A stretch of 64,000 nt of DNA from the NCBI RefSeq assembly GCF_900103635.1, contig NZ_FMXK01000003.1, forward strand, positions 236,660-300,659. Reading direction: 5' to 3'. The DNA is from Butyrivibrio sp. INlla18 (GTDB lineage Bacteria; Bacillota; Clostridia; Lachnospirales; Lachnospiraceae). Both the position numbers and the translations under genes were made by a program. Under the pieces are notes generated by a model. It had not been told where the DNA came from. It saw only the letters and a list, made by a program, of their open reading frames with translations, and ran no database searches. Shown here in pieces: positions 37,075 through 46,861 of this stretch. Position 1 is the first letter of the stretch. The number at the start of each line of letters is the position of its first letter.

Positions 37075-38518
37075 ATCTTCTTTTTTCGGGATGTTCCTGA
37101 TAGAACTTATCTTTATCCTTGTACATTTCTTCATCAGCATATCTCATGGCTAATCTCAGATTTCCTGAGCTTTCATCATGGTAATAACCTATAGCGAAAT
37201 GAAGCCAATCAGGATCACTTGCTTTTTCTCTTAACTTTTTGATCTTGTCTTCAAATGCTGACTTGGAACTAAAGGAGATAATAGTAAACTCATCGCCGCC
37301 TGCTCTGTATATCTTATCATCATTAAAGATTTCTTTTAATACTTCAGCAGCATTTACAAGGAGTTTATCACCTTTATCATGACCTCCGGTATCATTGATG
37401 GTCTTTAGTCCGTTAAGGTCACAGAAAGCGACGTTAAATGGTTTTGGATCAAACTCTAATTTAAGAGCCAGTTCATCTACGTTGACATTCATACAATTAC
37501 GGTTAAATACACCTGTTAACATGTCAACATTACTCAAATATTCCAGCCTTTGGAGGAATAAGTGATTTGCTATTTCTGATGAAAGGAAAAATGAAACAAG
37601 TTCAATTGTTTCTTTTACTCTTATGACGTTCTTGGTATCAAAATTCGTTATAAAAAGGTAGCCGGTTATTTCCTGCTGGTGAATAAATGGGAAAAGGCAT
37701 ACACTTGTTACCTTGTACTGCTTAAGAGTCTCAACCCAGGCTGGGTTTTTCTTTTCCATCTCAGCCATATCGTTTTCATCTTTGATTATGATGGAGTTAG
37801 TCTCTTTTAACAAATTATTCCAACTAGCTACAATATCATATGAGATAGTAGAGAATGCCTTTTCTGGATCTGTTGCATCTCCGATGGCATCACCGCTTAA
37901 TATCTTATATTCCTTAAGATCCTGGTCAATTGTCATGACTGCTGCGGCTGTGGCATTTGTGTACTCACGAATATCTTTTGTTACTGTGAAAAGACTTGAT
38001 CTGAATTCTTTTTCATTTCTAAGTTCAAGACAGGTCTTTATTACAAAGCTTGCGATATCAGGTGAAACAGCAGCGTATTTGCCACTGTCCATATCCTTAC
38101 TAAGGGTGTACAGGAACTGGCAATAAGCTATGTTAGGATCATCAGATTCTCCGCATACTGGAAGGAGAATATTCTGAGTCCAAAAGCCATACATTTTAGT
38201 TGTATCTACATAAGTGTTTATGTACTCTTTGTTCCAGGCTGCCTTAAAACATTCATCTTCAAAATTAGGCTCTTTTGGAAGATGAGCAGTGTAGAGCTGG
38301 CCTTCGATGTGCTTTTCAAAGTCATCAAAAGAAGGCTTTTCACCAGATTCGTTTTCAGCAAAAAGATCGTAATAACTTTTTTTGAACATGTCATTTATAG
38401 CAAAAAACTTAACTTCTCCGCAGCTTCCGTCAGGCTTTTTTTCGACTGACATTACAGTACAGGGGATGCTAGCGGTATTTGCTATTATTTTCATTGACTC
38501 ATAAGTAATCTTTGCCAT
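37073..38518 (-). CDS. Soluble GGDEF protein with intact active site
   Basis: 481 residues: an N-terminal sensor part (PAS-like, about 1-150), a GAF-like domain (about 170-320) and a GGDEF domain with FCDLNGLKTIND and the loop RAGGDEFTII. The metal ligands (D in FCDL) and the GGDEF loop are intact, so it should make c-di-GMP. No membrane segment. I start at ATG 38518 because its N-terminus then lines up with its paralogue (MAKITYE against MADKTYE). The longer GTG start 38524 overlaps the paralogue's stop. It is the second gene of the tandem operon. Confidence 0.85.
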   Translation of the reverse strand: MAKITYESMKIIANTASIPCTVMSVEKKPDGSCGEVKFFAINDMFKKSYYDLFAENESGEKPSFDDFEKHIEGQLYTAHLPKEPNFEDECFKAAWNKEYINTYVDTTKMYGFWTQNILLPVCGESDDPNIAYCQFLYTLSKDMDSGKYAAVSPDIASFVIKTCLELRNEKEFRSSLFTVTKDIREYTNATAAAVMTIDQDLKEYKILSGDAIGDATDPEKAFSTISYDIVASWNNLLKETNSIIIKDENDMAEMEKKNPAWVETLKQYKVTSVCLFPFIHQQEITGYLFITNFDTKNVIRVKETIELVSFFLSSEIANHLFLQRLEYLSNVDMLTGVFNRNCMNVNVDELALKLEFDPKPFNVAFCDLNGLKTINDTGGHDKGDKLLVNAAEVLKEIFNDDKIYRAGGDEFTIISFSSKSAFEDKIKKLREKASDPDWLHFAIGYYHDESSGNLRLAMRYADEEMYKDKDKFYQEHPEKRR

Positions 38519-38520
38519 AA

Positions 38521-39909
38521 TCACTTCACCATATCAGGATAAGAATTGTAAAATTCCTCATTGAATTCGTGTTCATACTCGTTTGCAAAATGCATAGCGC
38601 TATGTAATTCACCTTCAGATGAATCACTGTAATAACCTACAGTAAAGTATATCCAGTTAGGATCATTGGCCTTAGATTTAAGTAGTTCGATCTTTTCTTT
38701 AAATTCCTGAGCAGTACAGTTCATTGAGATGATAGCAAATTCATCACCAGATGATCTGTATATATAGTCGCCCTTAAAGACATCTCTTAGGAGCTTACCA
38801 GCGTCTTTTAACAGGTTATTACCTGCGTCGTGCCCCTGCTTAATATTGATGGTCTTTAAAGTGTTAAGATAGCAAAATGCTACGCTAAATGGAGCTGGTT
38901 CATATCTTAACTGAGCTGCAAGTTCATCGACCTTGTTGTTCATGGCGTTTCTGTTAAGTACGCCGGTTCTGGTATCCATAGCGCTCAAGTTTTTGAGTCT
39001 GTCTACAAAGAGGTGATGAGCAGCTTCTGTGGATAAGAAGAACGATACAAGCTCGATGGTATCTTTTAATTTAGCTGTATCATCGGTGTCAAAGTTTGTG
39101 ATGTACAAATATCCAATGACTGTGTTCTGATGAATGAATGGTACCAGGCAAAGGCTGTGAACATCATTATCTCTAAGAGTTACGGTCCATTCAGGAGCTT
39201 TCTGCTCGTAGTATTTCAAGTCTTCTTCATTTGTGATGATGATACAGTCGGTTTCAGCAACTAGTGCTTCCCAGCAGTCAACGACTTCGTAAGGAATCAT
39301 TGCGAATATATCTCGAAGGCTCTTTTCGTCATTTCTGACACTTTCACTAATGATCTCGTATTTGTAAGCGTCTGGAGAGATGGTCATAATGCAGGATGAG
39401 TATGAACCTGTGAATTTCCTGAGGTCTCTAGTTACGAGATCCATGCTGGAATAAAAATCTTCCTCTTTTCTGAGGTTCAAGCATGTTCTGATAACAAAGC
39501 TTGCTACTTCAGGAGAGATAGTAGAGTACTTACCAGCATCCATCTCTTTTGTAAGAGTATATAGAAGCTGACAGTAGCCGGTATCTGAACCTTCATCATG
39601 TTTTAATGGAACGATGAAATTATCTGTCCAATAACCATATAACCTTGTTGTATCGATGTAGCCATGATAACTTTTGTTGTTCCAAGCTGCATCAAACCAG
39701 GTCTTTTCCATTTTTGGATCCCTTGGTAGCTTGTATGTGTATGCCTTCCCTTCAACATCTTCCCCAGTCATGCTGAATTGTTCGTTGGTAGCAAACATGC
39801 AGATCTCACCGCAGCTTCCATCAGGATTTTTTTTGACTGATAGTACGCAACAAGGCATATCGCACAGATTAACTAACATTTTGAATTGCTCATAAGTTTT
39901 ATCTGCCAT
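38521..39909 (-). CDS. GGDEF paralogue with degenerate active site
   Basis: 462 residues, same N-terminal sensor, GAF-like and GGDEF layout as the next gene. The active site is altered: the metal Asp in FCDLNGLK is Tyr (FCYLNTLK), the conserved ND is NI, GD is GN, and the loop reads RSSGDEF instead of RAGGDEF. It is therefore probably inactive as a cyclase and may act as a sensor, allosteric partner or GTP-binding subunit. ATG 39909 has GGAGG ten bases upstream. It is the first gene of the minus-strand pair. The two genes share about the same length and many identical residues, suggesting tandem duplication followed by decay of one copy. Confidence 0.83.
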   Translation of the reverse strand: MADKTYEQFKMLVNLCDMPCCVLSVKKNPDGSCGEICMFATNEQFSMTGEDVEGKAYTYKLPRDPKMEKTWFDAAWNNKSYHGYIDTTRLYGYWTDNFIVPLKHDEGSDTGYCQLLYTLTKEMDAGKYSTISPEVASFVIRTCLNLRKEEDFYSSMDLVTRDLRKFTGSYSSCIMTISPDAYKYEIISESVRNDEKSLRDIFAMIPYEVVDCWEALVAETDCIIITNEEDLKYYEQKAPEWTVTLRDNDVHSLCLVPFIHQNTVIGYLYITNFDTDDTAKLKDTIELVSFFLSTEAAHHLFVDRLKNLSAMDTRTGVLNRNAMNNKVDELAAQLRYEPAPFSVAFCYLNTLKTINIKQGHDAGNNLLKDAGKLLRDVFKGDYIYRSSGDEFAIISMNCTAQEFKEKIELLKSKANDPNWIYFTVGYYSDSSEGELHSAMHFANEYEHEFNEEFYNSYPDMVK

Positions 39910-40107
39910 AAAAAGAAGCCTCCGACAATGCTTTTTTTAAGCTAACATACATTTATACCTGTACTATTCTATAATATCATATTAAGTTAAAAAAAATACA
40001 GTATATGGTTTAGTATTTTATGAAAATAGTATTAAATAAATATTGTTTTTCTTAGTTGTATATACTTCCTAGAAATCTAGACTTGTTGTATAATATCTCT
40101 TAATGAT

Positions 40108-40127
40108 GATGCGGGAAACTGCGCATC
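40108..40127 (+). promoter_or_regulatory. Hairpin and TATAAT upstream of nfeD
   Basis: TATAAT at 40089-40094 precedes GATGCG/CGCATC (40108-40113 and 40122-40127) with an 8-base loop. No good -35 is seen. The ribosome site AGGAGGGG is at 40144-40151. Confidence 0.4.
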
Positions 40128-40156
40128 TTAACGCTTATTAAAAGGAGGGGAAAAGA

Positions 40157-40597
40157 ATGGAGATCAGTTATGTGTTTTTTTGGCTCATTATTACTATAGT
40201 ATTAGCAGTAATCGAGCTTGCAACCATGGGACTTCTCACGATATGGTTTGCAGTTGGTGCAGTAGTTGCTATGCTCATAAGCTTTCTTGATGTTCCGTTC
40301 ATTGCTCAGTTTACGGTATTCCTTATCGTATCTATCTGTGCAATGCTGGTGGTGAGGCCTTGGGCTGCAGCACATCTTAACAACAAGACCAAAAAGACCA
40401 ATGTAGATGCTCTTGTTGGTAGGAAGACTATTGTAAAAACAGATATTGATAACATCCATGGTACAGGAAAGGTAGAGCTTGACGGTTCTACATGGCTTGC
40501 AACTTCCACTTCTGATGAGATCATCAAAGAAGGAGAAGAGGTTGTTATCAAAGAGGTTCATGGTGCAAAATTAGTTGTTGAAAGGGAGGTTAAATGA
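40157..40597 (+). CDS. NfeD family membrane protein
   Basis: 146 residues: three to four membrane helices in the first 75 residues and a C-terminal OB-fold domain (about 85-146; ALVGRKTIVKTDI start). NfeD proteins of this short kind accompany an SPFH/stomatin protein and are believed to help assemble membrane microdomains. It overlaps the next gene by four bases (ATGA), and that gene is an SPFH protein, so the pair matches the usual NfeD-stomatin operon. The ribosome site is AGGAGGGG. Confidence 0.85.
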   Translation: MEISYVFFWLIITIVLAVIELATMGLLTIWFAVGAVVAMLISFLDVPFIAQFTVFLIVSICAMLVVRPWAAAHLNNKTKKTNVDALVGRKTIVKTDIDNIHGTGKVELDGSTWLATSTSDEIIKEGEEVVIKEVHGAKLVVEREVK

Positions 40598-41517
40598 TCA
40601 TGGGAGCTTATGCAGTTTTAGTTTTAATATTCTTGATACTTATATTACTTGCGTTTAATATCAAGATCGTGCCACAGGCACATTCATATGTAGTAGAGAG
40701 ACTTGGAGCTTATAAGGAGACTTGGGATGTAGGTCTTCACTTCAAGGTTCCATTCATCGATAGAGTAGCTAGACAGGTGGATCTTAAGGAGCAGTACTGC
40801 GACTTCCCACCTCAGCCTGTTATCACACAGGATAATGTTACTATGCAGATCGACTCTATCGTATTCTTTAGAATCTCTGACCCAATGGCTTATGCATACG
40901 GTGTTAGAAATCCTATCGGAGCTATCGAGAATCTTACAGCTACAACACTTCGTAACGTCATCGGTTCACTTACACTGGATGAGACACTTACATCAAGAGA
41001 TCAGATCAATGCTCAGATGCAGGATGCACTTGACATTGCAACAGACCCTTGGGGTATCAAGATCACAAGAGTAGAATTAAAGAACATCAATCCTCCAGAG
41101 CAGATCCGTGATGCCATGGAGAAGCAGATGAAGGCTGAAAGAGAAAAGAGAGAAAAGATTCTTTTTGCAGAAGGTGAGAAGCAGTCACAGATCACTGTTG
41201 CAGAAGGTGAGAAGCAGAGTAAGATCTTACAGGCTGAAGCTGATAAGCAGGCTACAATCCTTAGAGCTGAAGCTGAAAGAGAAAAGAGAATAAGAGAGGC
41301 AGAAGGTCAGGCTGAAGCTATCAAGAATATTCAGCAGGCTAATGCAGAAGGTATCCGAATGCTCAAAGAGGCAGGAGCTGATGAGTCAGTTCTTACACTT
41401 AAGAGTCTTGAAGCATTTGAGAAGGCGTCAAACGGACAGGCTACAAAGATCATCGTTCCTTCAAACATTCAGGGAATTGCTGGTCTTGCACAGTCAATCA
41501 AAGAAGTTATCAAGTAA
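40594..41517 (+). CDS. SPFH/stomatin-like protein (QmcA type)
   Basis: 307 residues. One N-terminal membrane segment (about 4-20) is followed by a band-7 domain beginning KIVPQAHSYVVERLGAY and a typical helical part with EKMLFAEGEKQSQITVAEG-like repeats. It is the stomatin/QmcA member rather than HflC. ATG 40594 overlaps the NfeD stop; ATG 40600 is an alternative with wider spacing to GGGAGG. It is predicted to oligomerise in the membrane and work with the NfeD partner; no substrate or client is known. Confidence 0.88.
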   Translation: MIMGAYAVLVLIFLILILLAFNIKIVPQAHSYVVERLGAYKETWDVGLHFKVPFIDRVARQVDLKEQYCDFPPQPVITQDNVTMQIDSIVFFRISDPMAYAYGVRNPIGAIENLTATTLRNVIGSLTLDETLTSRDQINAQMQDALDIATDPWGIKITRVELKNINPPEQIRDAMEKQMKAEREKREKILFAEGEKQSQITVAEGEKQSKILQAEADKQATILRAEAEREKRIREAEGQAEAIKNIQQANAEGIRMLKEAGADESVLTLKSLEAFEKASNGQATKIIVPSNIQGIAGLAQSIKEVIK

Positions 41518-41563
41518 TGCCTTTTTATAACCTTCGTATGGCCAATTGACCATAAGGTTAGTT

Positions 41564-43381
41564 ATGAAAAAGACTAGGTTTAAAAATAAAAGTAGTATCG
41601 TTTTATATTTTCTAAAGGGAAGTGCTATATTTTTTATCCTGGCCATATTGGTATCATTTTGTGTGACATTTTTGGAACTCATTGGTCCCAAGATTGTCCA
41701 GTATACCATTGATAATTGTATTTCAGGTGCTGCCGCTACAAATAGCGGCAGCGTTCCTGATTACATTTTGTTTTTAATGGAAAGGTTAGGTGGCAAGGAA
41801 TATCTTGGCACTCATCTTTATCTGGTGGCGTTGTTAGTAGCGGTTATTGCTATTTTAACTGCCATTTTCAGATACCTGTTCAGGGTTATCAATTCAATTG
41901 CAGCAGAAAAACTTATAAAAAGAATGAGAGACAAGCTCTTTGAGCATATCATGCATCTGCCATTTACCTGGCACGGCGAGAATCACACTGGTGATATTAT
42001 TCAGCGGTGTACTTCTGATGTAGATACCATCAAGATGTTCATTTCTGAGCAGCTTCTTTCACTTTTTAGGATAATTATCAGGATCGCAGTAGCTATGCAT
42101 TTCATGATCAGGATAAACGGTGAGCTTACAATAGCTTCAGCTGTATTTATTCCGATAATCGTGCTATATTCATGCTTTTTCCACAACAGGATCAGTACAG
42201 GCTTTGAAAAAGCTGATAACGAAGAGGGTAGACTTTCTGCCACTGCTCAGGAGAATTTAACAGGAGTTCGAGTAGTAAGAGCATTTGGTAGAGAAGCTTA
42301 CGAGAGAGAAAGATTTGAAAATCAAAACTATGAGTATACAAATCTTTGGATCTCTCTTATGAAGACACTGGCTGCTTTCTGGGCTTCCAATGACTTTATA
42401 TCAGGATTTCAGGTTATGCTCATAACTGTTCTTGGTGCAGTTTATTGCGTAAATGGTGTTATCACAGTTGGTGAATACATTGCCTTTGTTTTCTATAATT
42501 CCATGCTTACATGGCCTGTAAGAGCTCTTGGAAGGATCATCTCTGAGATGAGTAAAGCAGGAGTGTCTATTGATAGGCTTAGATACATCATGAATTCTGA
42601 AGTGGAAGAAGACGTAGCTGATGCCAAAGAACCTCCTATGGATCAGGACATTACCTTTGAAAACGTGTCTTTTGTCTATGACAACGGTTCAGAGGAAGTT
42701 CTTGATAATGTTAGCTTTAAGATAAAAGCAGGCACTACCTTTGGAATTCTAGGCGGAACAGGCTCTGGTAAATCCACACTTATGTATCTCATGGATAGGC
42801 TCTATGATCTTCCAGAAGATGGCGGAAGGATCCTTATTGGAGACACAGATATAAAAGAAATAAATAGATCACATCTTCGTGAAAATGTAGGCTTTGTTCT
42901 ACAGGAGCCATTTCTCTTTTCAAGAACTCTTTCTGAGAATATTGGTATTACACAGAAAGAGAAAAATGAAAAAGAAATACGTGAAGCAGCGAAGATTGCA
43001 GCCCTTGATGAGACCATAGAAAGCTTTGGTCAGGGATATGAGACCTACGTGGGCGAAAGAGGCGTGACACTATCTGGCGGACAGAAGCAAAGAACTGCCA
43101 TTGCGCAGATGCTGGTGTCAAACCCACCTATCATGGTATTTGATGATTCACTGTCAGCTGTAGATACACAGACGGATGCCAAGATCAGAAAGGCTCTTTC
43201 AGAAAATAAGGGAAATAGCACAGTTATCATTATCTCACACAGGATCACAACCCTTATGCAAGCTGATAATATATTAGTCCTTGATCATGGCAAGACTTCT
43301 GAGATAGGTAGTCACGAAGAGTTACTTAATAACAACGGAATCTATAAGAGAATATTTGATATTCAGATGCAGGGAACATGA
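41564..43381 (+). CDS. Heterodimeric ABC exporter, subunit 1 (degenerate Walker B)
   Basis: 605 residues: six membrane helices (about 10-315) and a nucleotide-binding domain with Walker A GGTGSGKST, Q-loop LQEPF, signature LSGGQKQR and H-loop ISHR. The catalytic Glu after Walker B is Asp (MVFDDSLSAVD), as in BmrC/TM287-type subunits. The start is ATG 41564 (AAGG six bases upstream), not the upstream TTG 41546. Its stop overlaps the ATG of subunit 2 (ATGA). It pumps an unknown substrate, for example a drug or lipid, out of the cell. Confidence 0.9.
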   Translation: MKKTRFKNKSSIVLYFLKGSAIFFILAILVSFCVTFLELIGPKIVQYTIDNCISGAAATNSGSVPDYILFLMERLGGKEYLGTHLYLVALLVAVIAILTAIFRYLFRVINSIAAEKLIKRMRDKLFEHIMHLPFTWHGENHTGDIIQRCTSDVDTIKMFISEQLLSLFRIIIRIAVAMHFMIRINGELTIASAVFIPIIVLYSCFFHNRISTGFEKADNEEGRLSATAQENLTGVRVVRAFGREAYERERFENQNYEYTNLWISLMKTLAAFWASNDFISGFQVMLITVLGAVYCVNGVITVGEYIAFVFYNSMLTWPVRALGRIISEMSKAGVSIDRLRYIMNSEVEEDVADAKEPPMDQDITFENVSFVYDNGSEEVLDNVSFKIKAGTTFGILGGTGSGKSTLMYLMDRLYDLPEDGGRILIGDTDIKEINRSHLRENVGFVLQEPFLFSRTLSENIGITQKEKNEKEIREAAKIAALDETIESFGQGYETYVGERGVTLSGGQKQRTAIAQMLVSNPPIMVFDDSLSAVDTQTDAKIRKALSENKGNSTVIIISHRITTLMQADNILVLDHGKTSEIGSHEELLNNNGIYKRIFDIQMQGT

Positions 43382-45195
43382 ATACAGAGAAAAATATAAA
43401 ACTAAAACTATTTGGGATACCAAAGCTGTATCCCTTCATAAAGCCATATTTACCCAAGATAGTAGTTATGGTGATCCTAGGAATATTAAGTTCATTGGTT
43501 GACTCAATATATCCGATCTTTAACAGATATGCTCTCAATAACTTTGTGGGAAAAGGGACCCTTAATGGACTTTCTGTTTTTGTGATCCTTTATCTTGTAA
43601 TACTTCTTTTACAGGTTATTGATAACTATGCAGCTTGTTATATGTGCGGTCAGGTCGAGATGTCAATGGACAGAGATCTTCGAAATGCATCCTTCAACCA
43701 TTTGCAGGAGCTTTCATTTGCTTATTTTAATCAGAATAATGTAGGTTACATCCATGCCAGAGTCATGAGTGATACAGGTAAGATAGGCGTAATGGTGTCC
43801 TGGAGAATGATGGATATTATTTGGAACGGCTCATATATTGTGTTTGTTCTTTTGATGATGCTCATCTTGAATATTAAGCTTGCGCTATTTGTTATAGTGT
43901 TGGTGCCTATTGCTGCGATTCTTACCACATACTTTCAAAAGAAACTTGTTGTCTTAAACAGGAAGATAAGAGAGATAAACTCCAAGATAACAAGTAACTT
44001 CAATGAAGGTATCACAGGTGCCAAGGCCATCAAGACTTTGGTAGTAGAAGATAAGATTCAGGGTGATTTTGAAAAAAATACAACGAAGATGTACAAGACT
44101 TCTGTACACGCAACTCACTATTCAGCTTTTTTTACATCGGCGATTACCTTGATGTCATCAATTGCCCTTGCAGTAGTGCTGTGGCGAGGCGGTAATATGA
44201 AGCAGGAAGGCATCATTGAGATAGGAACTCTTTCAGTGTTCCTTTCTTATGCCCTTGGACTTTTGGAACCTGTTCAGAACGTTATCGTGACTATATCAGA
44301 GCTTATATCTGTCCAGGTAAATGTTGAGAGATTCTTTAAGCTGCTTGGGACAGAATCTGACGTTGCAGATACGCCTGAAGTTATTGAGAAATACGGTGAT
44401 ACCTTTAACCCAAAGAAAGAGAACTGGGAACCACTTCACGGTGATATCAAATTTGAAGACGTGTCCTTTATGTATCCAGACGGCGATGAGTACGTCCTTG
44501 AGCACTTTAACCTTGATGTTCCTCAGGGCACAAATGTAGCCATCGTAGGTGAGACAGGTGCTGGTAAGTCCACACTTGTAAATCTCGTGTGCAGATTCTT
44601 TAAGCCAACTGCAGGTAAGATCCTGATAGATGGCAGAGATGCTGCAGATAGATCTCAGTTATGGCTTCACAGTAATATCGGATATGTTCTGCAGACACCA
44701 CACCTTTTTTCAGGTACTGTAAGGGATAACTTAAAATATGGTAAGCCTGACGCTACAGAAGAAGAGATCTGGAGCGCTCTTAAGCTTGTATCTGCTGATG
44801 GAATCGTTAAGAGAATGGAAAAAGGTCTTGATAGTGATGTTGGTGAAGACGGAGATATGTTATCAACTGGTGAAAAGCAACTTCTATCTTTTGCTAGAGC
44901 TATCCTTGCTGATCCCAAGATCCTTGTCCTTGATGAGGCAACAGCTTCTATTGATACTGTGACTGAAAAAGCCATCCAGGATGCCATCATTACAGTGACT
45001 AAGGGCAGAACCTCTTTTGTTATAGCTCATAGATTGTCAACTATCGTAGATGCGGATATTATATTAGTTGTACAAGATGGTAAAATAATTGAAAGAGGTA
45101 CGCACAAACAGCTCATGGAAGCAAAAGGCTATTATCATGAGCTCTTTACCAGACAATTTGCTGAAATGAGCATTAACACAGCTGTAGGGGAGTAA
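43378..45195 (+). CDS. Heterodimeric ABC exporter, subunit 2 (degenerate signature)
   Basis: 605 residues with six membrane helices and a nucleotide-binding domain. Walker A is GETGAGKST, the Q-loop LQTPH and Walker B LVLDEATASID has the catalytic Glu. The signature is LSTGEKQ instead of LSGGQ, so the degenerate site uses this signature with the Walker motifs of subunit 1. The complementary pattern (Glu here with the normal signature in subunit 1) leaves one working ATP site, typical of heterodimeric exporters. It overlaps subunit 1 and is followed by a phosphoesterase gene. Confidence 0.9.
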   Translation: MNTEKNIKLKLFGIPKLYPFIKPYLPKIVVMVILGILSSLVDSIYPIFNRYALNNFVGKGTLNGLSVFVILYLVILLLQVIDNYAACYMCGQVEMSMDRDLRNASFNHLQELSFAYFNQNNVGYIHARVMSDTGKIGVMVSWRMMDIIWNGSYIVFVLLMMLILNIKLALFVIVLVPIAAILTTYFQKKLVVLNRKIREINSKITSNFNEGITGAKAIKTLVVEDKIQGDFEKNTTKMYKTSVHATHYSAFFTSAITLMSSIALAVVLWRGGNMKQEGIIEIGTLSVFLSYALGLLEPVQNVIVTISELISVQVNVERFFKLLGTESDVADTPEVIEKYGDTFNPKKENWEPLHGDIKFEDVSFMYPDGDEYVLEHFNLDVPQGTNVAIVGETGAGKSTLVNLVCRFFKPTAGKILIDGRDAADRSQLWLHSNIGYVLQTPHLFSGTVRDNLKYGKPDATEEEIWSALKLVSADGIVKRMEKGLDSDVGEDGDMLSTGEKQLLSFARAILADPKILVLDEATASIDTVTEKAIQDAIITVTKGRTSFVIAHRLSTIVDADIILVVQDGKIIERGTHKQLMEAKGYYHELFTRQFAEMSINTAVGE

Positions 45196-45201
45196 CTTAA
45201 T

Positions 45202-46104
45202 ATGATGGATGTGGCAGTATTTAGTGATATTCACGGCAATCACTCAGCCCTACAGGCTTCAATAGATTACGCTGTAGGAAAGGGTATCACTAATTTTGTC
45301 TTATTGGGCGATTATGTAACAGATTGCCCCAATCCTCAAAAGACCATGGAGCTTATCTATGTACTCAAGCAGTACTTTAACACTTATATAATCCGTGGAA
45401 ACAGGGAGGAATATCTTTTAAACTACAAAAAGACAGGTGAAGGAAGATGGAAAAAAGGCTCCGCCAGCGGATCACTTCTTTATACCTATGAGAATCTTAC
45501 GGATAAAGACTTTAACTTTTTTGATTCTCTTCCAAACTATGGAATATTCCAGAAAAAGGGACTTCCTGGATTTGAGTATTGTCATGGTTCACCAACTAAT
45601 ACCAGCGAGCTTTTATTTAAAGAAAAGAGAAATACCAAGAAGGTACTAACTCACTTAAAGACTGGTATGCTCCTTCATGGGCACAACCACATTCAGGGCT
45701 CATATACATATAGGGGCAAAAAAGCTGTGAATCCCGGATCCATCGGTATTCCCTGGGGGTATGATGGCAAGACGCAGTTTAGCATAATTCATGGGGATGG
45801 TAAGTTTTGGGAAGAAGAGTACGTTCAGCTTGAATATAATAGAAAAGAGATCATAAGGGAATTTAAGGCTTCTGACCTTTGCACCTATGCTCCTGCTTGG
45901 GCTGCAGTTACTATGCACACCATCAGAACAGGTGTAGACCTTAATCAGACCGTGCTCCTAAGAGCTATGAGACTATGCGAGCAGGAAAGAGGTTATGTAA
46001 AGTGGCCAGATATTCCTGAGAAGTACTGGGCTATTGCTCTAAAGGAAAACAATATAGACCTTTACGGAAAGGAAATCCCGATACTAAAAAAAGAGGATGC
46101 TTGA
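45202..46104 (+). CDS. Metallophosphoesterase (calcineurin-like)
   Basis: 300 residues with the metal-binding motifs of the calcineurin-like phosphoesterase fold: SDIHGNHSAL, LGDYVTDCPNP, RGNREEYL, and near the middle EYCHGSP and HGHNHIQGS. About 80 residues follow the core as an extra C-terminal part. It is a cytosolic enzyme with unknown substrate; relatives cleave phosphodiesters or diadenosine tetraphosphate. It starts six bases after the exporter subunit 2 (GGGGAG nine bases upstream) and may be in the same transcript. The stop sits inside the terminator loop. Confidence 0.85.
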   Translation: MMDVAVFSDIHGNHSALQASIDYAVGKGITNFVLLGDYVTDCPNPQKTMELIYVLKQYFNTYIIRGNREEYLLNYKKTGEGRWKKGSASGSLLYTYENLTDKDFNFFDSLPNYGIFQKKGLPGFEYCHGSPTNTSELLFKEKRNTKKVLTHLKTGMLLHGHNHIQGSYTYRGKKAVNPGSIGIPWGYDGKTQFSIIHGDGKFWEEEYVQLEYNRKEIIREFKASDLCTYAPAWAAVTMHTIRTGVDLNQTVLLRAMRLCEQERGYVKWPDIPEKYWAIALKENNIDLYGKEIPILKKEDA

Positions 46105-46116
46105 TGGCATCCTCTT
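46091..46116. terminator. Bidirectional terminator between phosphoesterase and unknown minus-strand gene
   Basis: Perfect 10-bp stem AAGAGGATGC/GCATCCTCTT with a six-base loop containing the TGA stop of the phosphoesterase. The minus strand has the better T tract (seven T), so it chiefly ends the 147-residue gene. Confidence 0.85.
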
Positions 46117-46128
46117 AAATTTTGCTCA

Positions 46129-46572
46129 TTAAATTGTAGTATCAAGAGCAACTGAAGTATCAGCAGCTGTTGTCTTGTTTGCATCCTTGTCATACTGCTT
46201 TAACTGATCATCAAGCCAGGATGATTTGTACTTGGCGTATTTGTCAGCAGTTACAGTTGATGTATCAGTCTTTTTAGTATTATCTGTCTTTGTAGTATTA
46301 TCTGCACCTGCTCTTCCAAGACTGTCTACAAAGTTTGATTTCTTGGTTGTAGCTGTGGCTTTTTTGGTAGTTACTGATTCAACAGCAGTGGTTGTAGAAC
46401 CGGTCTCACGATATGCATTAAGCGCATTCTGATTACCAACTTTTTTGACATATGCCTTAACCAGTGAACCATATGCTCCGCTCTTAATAGTGGAATAATC
46501 ACCAATGAGACTACTCATATCATTGACGTAATTATATGATCCGGAAAGGCTGCTAAAGATATTAGCACTCAT
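46129..46572 (-). CDS. Uncharacterised Thr/Lys-rich protein, 147 residues
   Basis: I do not recognise this gene. ATG 46572 has AAGGAGG with eight bases of spacing, so this start, not the longer frame to 46611, is real. The N-terminal 70 residues (MSANIFSSLSGSYNYVN onward to RETGS) are helical and uncharged. The rest is Thr-, Lys- and Asp-rich low complexity, ending in a helical stretch (WLDDQLKQYDKDAN). No signal peptide or membrane helix. It lies alone and divergent from groES. A cell-surface or structural role is conceivable but not shown. Confidence 0.6.
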   Translation of the reverse strand: MSANIFSSLSGSYNYVNDMSSLIGDYSTIKSGAYGSLVKAYVKKVGNQNALNAYRETGSTTTAVESVTTKKATATTKKSNFVDSLGRAGADNTTKTDNTKKTDTSTVTADKYAKYKSSWLDDQLKQYDKDANKTTAADTSVALDTTI

Positions 46573-46861
46573 AGCATTCACCTCCTTGATATTAGCCCGA
46601 TAGACCTCCATGTCACGGGGAAAACTTCACATTCTTTTGGCCCTTATATTATGGCAAAAAAGCCTGGATTTTGCAATTTTTTGAAGATAAAAAATCTATA
46701 AAATAATAATTTCTTTGAAAAAGAGGGATGGATGATTTTGATAAATGGCTTAAATAGTAGGAAATATGACTACATTATTATCAAAAGATAGAAAAAATGA
46801 GTATATAAAAGAAAAATGTAGAAAAATGGTGATTTTATAAGAATAAACAGAAATATACAAC

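Noticed and set aside
41546..41563. TTG start of ABC exporter subunit 1
   Set aside because: No ribosome site; ATG 41564 has AAGG six bases upstream and a normal N-terminus.
46573..46611. Upstream extension of the Thr/Lys-rich protein (MEVYRANIKEVNA)
   Set aside because: It would read through the AAGGAGG ribosome site used by ATG 46572 and has no site of its own.
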